Source: a bacterium (lineage in GTDB: Bacteria > Bdellovibrionota_C > UBA2361 > OMII01). From it: a DNA stretch of 13,734 nt. A program made the position numbers and the translations under genes. The notes under the pieces were generated by a model that worked only from the letters and a program-made list of their open reading frames with translations, did no database searches and was not told the origin of the DNA. This document shows, piece by piece, positions 6,618 to 13,391 of this stretch. Location: NCBI GenBank assembly GCA_017853915.1, contig JAFMIS010000025.1, positions 1 through 13,734 of the forward strand. Reading direction: 5' to 3'. Every line of letters begins with the position of its first letter. Position 1 is the stretch's first letter.

Positions 6618-7733
6618 TTAGCCCTGCAGCTTCTCCCTAGCCAGGCGAAAGCGGTCGTCGTCTAACCGGAAGCTATCAGGGTGGCGCCCACAAGCTAAGG
6701 CTAAGAAATAGGCAAAAAATTGCATCGGTATCAGAACTTCTAGTGAGGCATACGGATATGGCAATCGGTTTGGAATCGCCACCCAGGAGGTCTGCCTCTT
6801 CCTTGTGACCGCGAAAGGTTTCGCCTGCGGACCATCTTGACCACAAGACAGCACGAGAAGCCGAAGGTCAAGAACATCAAGAGCCTCCAATATTGCGCTC
6901 ACTCGGTCACTCAGTCGACCAGCGCTGTTTAATAGAATGAACACATCGTCCTGATTAGCTCCTTGCAAAGGTCCTTGAATCACCTCCTCCAATTCATACC
7001 CTTGGGCTATTATATAAGACGTCTCTACTATTTTTAACGCCACCTCTCGGGCGATGACTGCATCCGCCCCTGCTCCCACGATCCAAATCTTTGTGGCTTT
7101 CATGCACTCTTGCGCTAGCGCCTTCATGACATTTTCGGAAGCAAGCATCAGGTCCAAAGCCGCCGGTATCTCGTCCGTGAGTAAGCTACCGGACAGGAGA
7201 GAATGTTCCGGATTTAGTTCCTGGAGCAGCGCGCAGAGAACAGCCATCGAACCCATGTAGCTCCATGTATGTGCTGGCGATTGGTCCTGTGGCGTTGTCT
7301 CGAGTATCTCAAAGCTACCACCTGATAAATGAGAGAGATTTGCGTTTTGTCCCACTACGTAGAGACAGGGTCGACGTAGTCGTACTAGCTTTTCAACGCT
7401 CCGACTCGTATACCTTTCAGTGCCGCGATGAGAGATGCAAATACCAAGTGTCGAATCTGATGGCGTCGGACCGAATTCCACGAAATCGCTCGATGACATA
7501 ACCCGAAGGGGCTGCTTTGTGCGCACCTCCCAGCTTAGATATTGGGCGTACTGAGCGGCGTAAAGGGAACTGCCTGCTCCTATCACAAGAAGCTCAGACA
7601 AATCTCGAAAGTCTAAATTTAACTCCTTAAGCTTCGCAGCAGTTCGCCCAGCAACCTCTACAAATGCTCTGGGCTCGGCTACGATGCCATCATACATCGC
7701 ATATGGGTGAGAGTTTCGGTTAAGATGCCACAT
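6618..7733 (-). CDS. Double SIS-domain sugar-isomerase-like protein (GlmS/AgaS C-terminal type)
   Basis: A 371-residue protein if it starts at ATG 7733. The frame opens further upstream (TTG 7763) but that part overlaps the end of the STAND-FGE gene. Another possible start is ATG 7697, just before the conserved-looking MYDGIVAEP. It has two SIS halves: the first with VIGAGSSLYAAQYAQYL and a central ISHRGTERYT, the second with VGAGADAVIAREVALKI and YELEEVIQGPLQG. This is the isomerase-domain layout of GlmS and AgaS-like proteins without the glutaminase domain. Notable deviations are SHRG in place of SQSG, QGP in place of HGP, and no C-terminal AKSVTVE-like motif. It could bind a phosphosugar without isomerising it. 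The ATG overlaps the TAA of the upstream gene by 14 bases, so it is translated from the same operon. Confidence 0.87.
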   Translation of the reverse strand: MWHLNRNSHPYAMYDGIVAEPRAFVEVAGRTAAKLKELNLDFRDLSELLVIGAGSSLYAAQYAQYLSWEVRTKQPLRVMSSSDFVEFGPTPSDSTLGICISHRGTERYTSRSVEKLVRLRRPCLYVVGQNANLSHLSGGSFEILETTPQDQSPAHTWSYMGSMAVLCALLQELNPEHSLLSGSLLTDEIPAALDLMLASENVMKALAQECMKATKIWIVGAGADAVIAREVALKIVETSYIIAQGYELEEVIQGPLQGANQDDVFILLNSAGRLSDRVSAILEALDVLDLRLLVLSCGQDGPQAKPFAVTRKRQTSWVAIPNRLPYPYASLEVLIPMQFFAYFLALACGRHPDSFRLDDDRFRLAREKLQG

Positions 7734-10700
7734 GCCTTTCCACACATGAAACACGAAAGCCAAACATTAAATTACGGTCACTCGGCCAGTGCGGATTACT
7801 TCTTTCTGTAGCACGACACCACGTAGGACTGTCGCACCAGGCACCGCCGCGAAGAAGCCTACTGTCTCCGCGTCCCGCTTGCCCTCCCTCGGAAGCACCC
7901 GTCAGCTTCACGCCATCCTGAGAGTACTCGTCCATTAGCCACTCCCATACGTTGCCATGCATATCGAACAATCCCCATGGACTCGGTCTCAGAGTGGCCA
8001 CTGGCATAGTGCTGCTTACGGCGTTTGCATAATACCAGCCAAAAAGCTGGAAATGCTCCTGTTTCTTGCCGAAGAAAAATCCGTTGTGGTTCCCTGTCGA
8101 CATGCGAGTTCCCACTCATCGTCAGTAGGTAGTCGGATTTCCAGACCGATACTGCTGGGTAGGTTGCCCTGAATCCAGCGGCTGTATTCCAGTGCGTCAA
8201 ACCAAGATACTCCAACAACGGGGCTTTCTGGTGTCGGATGATACTGACCGTACTTATCCATGTCGGTATCAGTCCTGAAATTAGAAAACTCCTCCCTAGT
8301 GACTGGCGCCACTGCGATACCGAATCGACTCTTTCGACCGTCCTCGAATGTTTCGAATACCGCAAAGGTGCAGGGGTGCCCACAGATGTCGAGAGTAAAC
8401 CAGCCACGCGACCACTGAATGTCGCTTGTCGCAAGCTCATGATCTATCTTCCTTCGAATCTCGGATAGTCCCCAGACCTCGAATAACCATCGAAGGGCGC
8501 TATGAACGCCTGCATGAGGATTTTCCCGATACCTCTCTGCTAGTAGAGGGAGCCGCTGCTCTAGCCAAGAGTCTGGTGGTCGCGCAGCGCTTCCTAGAGC
8601 CAGCACTAAGGCATACAGAGTTTGTGGGTCTGTGCTCTCTTCGAGCGCAGCCCAAATCACCTCGTAATCAAGACCATGCGTCACACACAAGCCAACAAAC
8701 TCGGAGAACGGAGACAGATCAGATGGGTTAGAAAACAACGCGGGGACTCCAACTGGAGCAGAGCCCACCTTGCAGAGATTAAAAACTGTCCCGGCTAACT
8801 CCTTGGTAGTCATCGTGGCCATCGACTCTAAATTTTTCAGCCACCATTTTTTTGCCTCTTCAATCGATTTGGCTGACTCATTGAGCGTCTCAAAGAAGAC
8901 TGAGTACTGCCCTGCATCCGCTAGAGTGGCAAGACGCGCCATAAGGGAAGTATCATTCTGCCCCAATATAGCGAGAAGCAAGGCAGCAGAACCCCGTCTC
9001 GCCTCGCCCTCACTTTTGCTTGTGCAAAGCTGTAAGAGGGGCTCAAGTATATACTCACGAATCGGTCGGTATAATGCCCCGATTGGAACTACAACTGTTG
9101 CTGGCTCGCGAGAGAGGTAACGCACAACACGGTCAGACAATGACTTCCATCGAGACGACTGGTGATCAAACTGCGAGAGGAGAGCAGCCGCCCTTAGAAA
9201 CTGAGCATCGAGTAAGTTGCTGCCTTTCACTTGTTTCCAGAGACCTCCTACAAAACACATCTGATGTGGTCTTAGGAGGTCAACCACAGAGACAAAACTG
9301 TCGATGGGCAACTGAAGTACATAATCCTGTATAAACTTGAGGACTGATACTGACTCATCTCCATATGCCAGCCGCGCCAAGAAAAATCGCAGCAGTGCAT
9401 CTTTGTTCCCCTCGCCTTCAGAAGCATACTCTAGGCACTCTAAAGCCTTAGGGTAGTCTGCTTTCAAGACCTTTAGCGTTGCTGCAAAGTCGCCGTAGGT
9501 AACTGAGCGCAAAGCCATTATTGCGGATTCCATTTCTTCTCGGTATTTCCGCTCGATCTCATCGCTATACGCGTCGATACTTGTTTGAATGAATCGCAGC
9601 TCTAGACCTGTAAGGCGCCCTGCCGAACTTTCCATCCAGACCTTGGCTTCCTCTAGGGCTCGGCCGCGAAGAAGAAAGGCTTCCTCTATATCACTATCGG
9701 GCCTCCCAATCTGGGCAACGAGAGGAGAAATCCTTGTACGCCAAGAAAGAAACTGGCGATCCTCAGCTATCCATGCCCGCAAAGTCTCCCAGTGCTGAAT
9801 TATCGCCTCATGCGATAAATCAATCGACGACTCCTGTGCGGAAGGTTCCCGACTCGCCACTAAGAGGCGGGCCTCAGTTAACGTCTCTATGATTGAAGCG
9901 AACTCTTTACTTATCTCTGAGGTAAGCTTGAGTGAAACACGAGAATCTCTGACATCGTTTTTATCAACCGCCACTCTCACTAATCTACCGAGCAGGTTGC
10001 GAGCCTTCGAGCGCTCTTCAGGGGAGAGGTTTGCAAGGACGCTGTCCGCATGGGCCGCTAGGGCTCCACTCAATCGTCCGAGAGACTTGTAAGACTGGAG
10101 CGTGATATCTCCGGGCTGGCCAGCGCAGGAGTCCCAGAGACGCTCTAGAACAAATTGCACTAAGGGTAGAGCGCCTGGCTCCTCTGCGGCATCATTAAGA
10201 ATAGTGGCCACAAGCCCCTGTTCGAACTTTCGTCCCATGGTTAGGGCGGGAAGTTCTATAGCCCTCTTGATTTGATCTCGCCGCATCGCTAGCAGCGGAA
10301 AGGTTCCGCGCTCCAAGTAGTGTCCTAATCCCGACGAGAGAAATTCCGGGAAAAAATCGGACCTTAAAGCGCAGACGAATCGACAGAGGGGATCTGCATC
10401 AATCACGGCTTGAATCGCCTGGTAGAATCCCTCACGAGACTCCTCAGAACATACGGTAAATAACTCCTCAAACTGGTCGATAAATATCAGTAAAGGTCCG
10501 GCACCTTTCCGTAAGCGCCCTAGAGCTGCGACCAAAGGTGTAGCATTCCCTGCCTTAAGCGCCGCGGTAAGACTAATGACCTCTTTGCGAGGCGGTGCAT
10601 CCTCGTTCTCGGCTCCAAGCGCAGCAAGCAAGTGAACTACCATCGCCTCTGTGGGGTCTTCCATTGGACGGAATGTCGCAGAACGCCACTGTGAGATAGA

Positions 10701-11561
10701 GCCCGAGGAAAGAGAATCTTGGGCAGATAGTAAAGGGATCAGTCCCGCTGAAATAAGCGAGGATTTGCCAACCCCAGACGGTCCAAAGATCACCACAAAC
10801 GGAACGCGAAGCACCGTCTCCATCAAGTGCTCGGTCTCATTCTCTCTACCAAAGTAGAGCGACGAGTCACTGCCTTTAAAAGGTAACAGCCCTTTGTAAG
10901 GGCAGACACTCCCTGGCGCAACGGCCTCCTGTCCGGTTTGAGAGCGACCAGCCAGAACCTGCTGGTTCAATCGGTCGCAGGTCGTTTCACTTTGGATCGT
11001 CGATTGAGTAAGTCCCTGGGAAGGCTCTAACAAGGTTAGAAGATCGATCAAGGCATTCGGTGTAGCTAGCTCTTCTCCATTAAGATAGAAGCGCATGTCT
11101 AAAACCTTCTTCGTAAACGCTACCACCACGGGTCCCGGTCGCTTTCTCTCTGGATTCTGGCGAGTAATCAATTTTCGGACTACTAGCGTTCCATTCGAAT
11201 CACTTCCAAATACGTCGGCTAGCCATCCGGTATTTTTCGCTATGGAGTAATCAAGCGAGGCGGCTAGGCTCCCAGCTCCTCCTGCTAGTGACCGATCTTC
11301 CGGTCTATCCGATTCGCGATGAATGAAGTATCGCAAAGCTAGAATGCAAAGAGCTCGAACAGCATGATTCCAGCGAAAGGTGCCCAGGTTGGGCAGGACT
11401 GAATTGGTGCCACGAGCGCTCCGTCGGACCTCGGTCCCTAGGAGGGCAAATTCAGTTGCCTCCAGAAATACTTGTCCTTCATGAGAGAGGAACTTGAGAA
11501 TGAGGTACGGACTCTGACACGATCTGCTAGCTGGAGATTGTTCAGAGAGAGCTTGTTGCAT
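7720..11561 (-). CDS. STAND NTPase with N-terminal shared adaptor-like domain and C-terminal FGE-sulfatase domain; one-base frameshift
   Basis: Start ATG 11561 is preferred over the TTG just before it. Residues ~20-180 are the domain shared with the small proteins at 5996 and 12586 (AVRALCIL, GSLAASLDYSIAK, FGSDSNG, KRPGPV). Residues ~220-600 are an nSTAND1-type NTPase: a YKGLLPF...YFGRE lead-in, Walker A GPSGVGKSS (~260), Walker B LLIFIDQFEE (~356), RSDFFPEFL, and the HEAIIQHWETLRAWI motif closing the winged-helix part. A ~450-residue helical region follows. From ~1080 an FGE-sulfatase (C-type-lectin-fold) domain begins (PVTREEF, VVGVSWFDALEY, RLPTDDEWELACRQG). That frame stops at 8016, but the domain continues in the -1 frame to TAA 7720 (WGLFDMHGNVWEW, RLLRGGAWCDSP, GFRV). 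One base missing at the A5 tract 8075-8079 (T5 in the coding sense) accounts for it; restored length is about 1280 residues. The Cys pair is C-x5-C, not the C-x4-C of copper FGEs, so a binding role is likelier than catalysis. Confidence 0.88.
8075..8079 (-). other. Frameshift point in the FGE domain (T5 in coding sense)
   Basis: In the coding sense the sequence reads GGATTTTTCTTCGG. With a sixth T the frame gives GTTTDFFFG, the expected FGE-family continuation of the ACRQGTTT motif. As written, translation diverges and stops at 8016. A perfect slippery heptamer is not present because the A-site codon TCT would mispair after slipping. A deletion or sequencing error is therefore likelier than programmed frameshifting. 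Confidence 0.8.
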
Positions 11562-11612
11562 CAAGGTTCACATCTTATCTAGGAACGGTTGCCTACTCGA
11601 TAGATTCTGACT

Positions 11613-12269
11613 TCATCGGGTTTTGGTTGAGACAAAGAGCTCTTGCCAGTTCTCTCGGGCGTTGACGGGTCTAATGCCCCTAGCAACAAGCGGACTTTCA
11701 GATTTATCCAGCAACTCGACTCTACGATTAATGACTGAGAATATATTCAACCCTTCGATTGTGCCGTGTCCAGAAAAGTTGCCGAAAGCGAAAACTACCG
11801 GCGCTACCGCACACTCGTTCGCTTGAGCAGCCTGAATTGTCTTAACCACACTAGACCCGCTAAAAATGTCATCCGCCACGACAAGCACACGCGAGTGGCG
11901 TCTCACCTCCCGTTCAAGGGTTGGCGACGTGAGCGAGCGAAGCAAACAGCTCTCAACACCAAGCTGCTGAGCTAATGCGTTAGCAAAGGCTACTCCGTAG
12001 GGTGGATAGCTTGCTACTAAATCGACACTAAGTTTCCGCCGTTCAATTTCTGGCAGGTAAACCTCGCGGCAGAGAGACCCAAGAACCTCAGGGTTCCTAG
12101 AGATAACATCGCTATTGAAATAATAATCAGAGACCTTGCCCGATAAGGTGTACAGGGCACAAACATCGCCTCCGCGATATTCCCACTCTGCCCCCAATTC
12201 TTTGAACGTCTTTTGCCACTTTTCGAGTGACAATTGCTTAGACACTGTTGCGCGGGACTCTTCAAACAT
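11613..12269 (-). CDS. Orotate-phosphoribosyltransferase-like PRTase
   Basis: A 218-residue protein from ATG 12269; the frame extends upstream only to a TTG at 12353, and AGGAAGG lies about 12 bases before the ATG. The PRPP-binding loop is clear: VLVVADDIFSGSS at residues ~128-140, corresponding to the VVDDVxTTGxS motif of type I phosphoribosyltransferases. SDYYFNSDVISRNPEVL (from ~47) and a SYPPYGVAFANALAQQLG block also fit the orotate phosphoribosyltransferase lineage. The reaction would transfer ribose-5-phosphate from PRPP to a base, or the reverse. Nothing else of pyrimidine synthesis is nearby, and it leads an operon with a STAND NTPase (51-bp gap), so a specialised accessory function is likelier than pyrE housekeeping. 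The acceptor base cannot be told. Confidence 0.83.
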   Translation of the reverse strand: MFEESRATVSKQLSLEKWQKTFKELGAEWEYRGGDVCALYTLSGKVSDYYFNSDVISRNPEVLGSLCREVYLPEIERRKLSVDLVASYPPYGVAFANALAQQLGVESCLLRSLTSPTLEREVRRHSRVLVVADDIFSGSSVVKTIQAAQANECAVAPVVFAFGNFSGHGTIEGLNIFSVINRRVELLDKSESPLVARGIRPVNARENWQELFVSTKTR

Positions 12270-12329
12270 TTTAGAGATGGTCCTTCCTAGTCCGTGGGTA
12301 GCAGGCTGTGAATGGTGGAGACCGTGCTG

Positions 12330-12359
12330 TATATAAACATGCACCACGGGCAAAGTGAA
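12330..12359 (-). promoter_or_regulatory. Candidate promoter of the PRTase-STAND-SIS operon
   Basis: Reading the minus strand, TTCACT (12359-12354) and TATATA (12335-12330) are separated by 18 bp, an acceptable sigma-70 layout. Transcription would begin about 55 bases before the PRTase ATG. Confidence 0.4.
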
Positions 12360-12371
12360 GTTAATTTAACT
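12359..12371. promoter_or_regulatory. 13-bp palindrome, possible operator
   Basis: AGTTAA-T-TTAACT is a perfect inverted repeat directly abutting the -35 candidate of the minus-strand operon and lying upstream of copy 2. A dimeric regulator bound here could control both directions. No regulator gene is seen in the window. Confidence 0.35.
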
Positions 12372-12478
12372 CTCGAAAAGTCAGCTACTTATGCCGGCTC
12401 GGTTTCTTCGGCTATAGGGCTGCGTGGGGCTAGCCGACCCGCCGCCTCACTCACTACTACCTCTCAGTGGATAGGATG

Positions 12479-12499
12479 TTTCCGAAATCACCTCGGAAA
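12479..12499 (+). promoter_or_regulatory. Leader hairpin upstream of copy 2
   Basis: TTTCCGA (12479-12485) and TCGGAAA (12493-12499) pair perfectly around a 7-nt loop in the presumed leader of the 12586 gene. Role unknown. Confidence 0.4.
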
Positions 12500-12526
12500 G
12501 AGAGTCCGAATAAGCTGCAGGAAATG

Positions 12527-12544
12527 ACTCGGCCAAGGTCGAGT
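12527..12544 (+). promoter_or_regulatory. Second leader hairpin upstream of copy 2
   Basis: ACTCGGCC and GGTCGAGT pair over seven of eight positions, with a G-U at the eighth, and a tight loop. It ends about 26 bases before the ribosome site of the 12586 gene. It has no T-run, so attenuation or mRNA stability are only possibilities. Confidence 0.4.
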
Positions 12545-12570
12545 AAAGTCCCCCTTAAACCTATTAACCG

Positions 12571-12576
12571 GGAGGA
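12571..12576 (+). promoter_or_regulatory. Shine-Dalgarno site of copy 2
   Basis: GGAGGA with nine bases to ATG 12586 is the strongest ribosome site in the window. It fixes the start of the small protein and shows that this copy is expressed as its own unit, unlike copy 1. Confidence 0.75.
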
Positions 12577-12585
12577 CTCCCTCTT

Positions 12586-13161
12586 ATGACACACAGAACT
12601 CTTCAGTTGTATTTTGCAGGCACCTCGAAAGTTGAGCTGTTCCAGACTCGCTTCTTTCCAGGCTCTCCGACCCCCCCTCTTCTCTCCGTTCGTGGAAAAA
12701 CCTCAGGTGCCTACACTAATGCCGGGTCTTTTCACTTTAGCTCAGCCGTACGGGCCATGTGCATCCTCTGCGTAAAGTCAGTCCTAATGTCTAAGTCTGG
12801 CTTGACGGAAACCCTTCCGATCATACTGGGCTTTCGCGGTAGTCTGGTCGCCTCTCTTGACTACGCCCTTGCAAAGCAGCCGGTTTGGATTGTCGAAATG
12901 TTTGGGTGTGATATGAACGGACGTTCCATCGGACAACGTCTGTTCTCGAGAACCAACTCTCACCTTAAGAGGCCAGGACCCGTGGCCATGGGGCTGAACA
13001 TCAAAGCCCTTGCGCCAGAGAACATTCACATCTTCTGGAATGAACAAAGAGTCGAAGATACAGGGGCTCTACAAACGTTACTCTCCTCCTTAGGTGAATC
13101 TGAAGCCGCTGCTCACCCCGAAGCTACCTTAAAGACACTTCTCGACGCGCTCGCGGCGTAA
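12586..13161 (+). CDS. Small protein consisting of the domain shared with the STAND NTPase (copy 2, intact)
   Basis: A 191-residue protein from ATG 12586, supported by GGAGGA. It matches no family I can name, but it is homologous to residues ~20-180 of the STAND protein encoded divergently at 11561. Shared blocks are NxGxFxxxxAVRAxCIL (from ~45), GSLxASLDYxxAK (85-97), WxxxxFGxDxNG (101-112), KRPGPV (128-133) and a final E-rich helix. The pattern of an alternating beta-like N-terminus, an amphipathic helix at AVRAMCILCVK and a basic loop before KRPGPV suggests a compact alpha/beta domain. There is no signal peptide or membrane segment. A domain seen alone and as the N-terminus of a STAND switch suggests homotypic association between the two proteins, which is inference. 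A Cys pair (C59, C62) lies in the central helix; the STAND copy keeps only the first Cys of the pair, so metal binding is unlikely. Confidence 0.85.
   Translation: MTHRTLQLYFAGTSKVELFQTRFFPGSPTPPLLSVRGKTSGAYTNAGSFHFSSAVRAMCILCVKSVLMSKSGLTETLPIILGFRGSLVASLDYALAKQPVWIVEMFGCDMNGRSIGQRLFSRTNSHLKRPGPVAMGLNIKALAPENIHIFWNEQRVEDTGALQTLLSSLGESEAAAHPEATLKTLLDALAA
12631..13161 (+). repeat. Diverged direct repeat of 5999-6531 (copy 2)
   Basis: This is the partner of the copy at 5999-6531, same orientation, about 6.6 kb apart. The first ~130 bp are nearly conserved and the remainder more diverged. Together they bracket the PRTase-STAND-SIS operon. Confidence 0.8.
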
Positions 13162-13169
13162 TCGTGTAG

Positions 13170-13391
13170 CTCGAACATAGTCACTCGACTTATCCGGCAG
13201 CCAGTGCCGATGGGTCGGGTTTACTTGACGTTGGCCTCAAATCCGCGCTCCATCGTCTTGGAGCAGAGGGTGCAGCTGTTCATTTCCTATGTCATCTTCC
13301 ACACACTCGGGGTATCAGCCAATTTGCCGATGGTGGCATAGTGGGAACGAAGCCGTACACATCCTCGGCTCAATACATCAACAAGATTGGG
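13170..13391 (+). pseudogene. Chimeric gene remnant ending in an FeS-photolyase segment
   Basis: The frame is open from after the TAG at 13167 to TAG 13392 and has no convincing start. Its last third reads LPHTRGISQFADGGIVG and onward to AQYINK, the photolyase stretch LPNTRGMSQF... at residues ~407-437. Photolyase similarity at the protein level begins about 13296 and becomes identical at the DNA level from 13317 to 13387. The preceding ~40 residues (around DGSGLLDVGLKSALHRLG) are not photolyase and I do not recognise them. The remnant is cut by the IS3-type element at about 13388. No ribosome site is seen. Confidence 0.55.
13317..13387 (+). repeat. 71-bp direct repeat (right copy of photolyase segment)
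   Basis: Identical to 3179-3249. It is immediately followed by the presumed end of the IS3-family element. Just upstream (13293-13316) the two copies still align at about two bases in three, so the right copy is not a simple blunt duplication of the left one. Confidence 0.93.

Larger units (their letters stand above)
12270..12585. other. Divergent intergenic region between PRTase operon and copy 2
   Basis: These 316 bp have no supported gene. They must hold the promoters of both the minus-strand operon and the plus-strand small gene. Visible structure includes a minus-strand promoter candidate, a 13-bp palindrome, two hairpins in the 5' leader of copy 2, and a strong ribosome site for copy 2; each is listed separately. 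Confidence 0.6.

Noticed and set aside
8070..8085. Programmed -1 ribosomal frameshift in the STAND-FGE gene
   Set aside because: No perfect X-XXY-YYZ heptamer; after slipping the A-site codon would mispair, and no clear stimulatory hairpin is seen. A deleted or miscalled T is simpler.
7859..8440. 193-codon minus-strand frame overlapping the STAND gene's 3' end
   Set aside because: It is a third frame across the FGE domain and has none of the family motifs, which are split between the other two frames.
13204..13285. Minus-strand short frame with a CxxC motif (MNSCTLCSKTMERG)
   Set aside because: Only about 20 codons, with no ribosome site and no recognisable family; likely chance.
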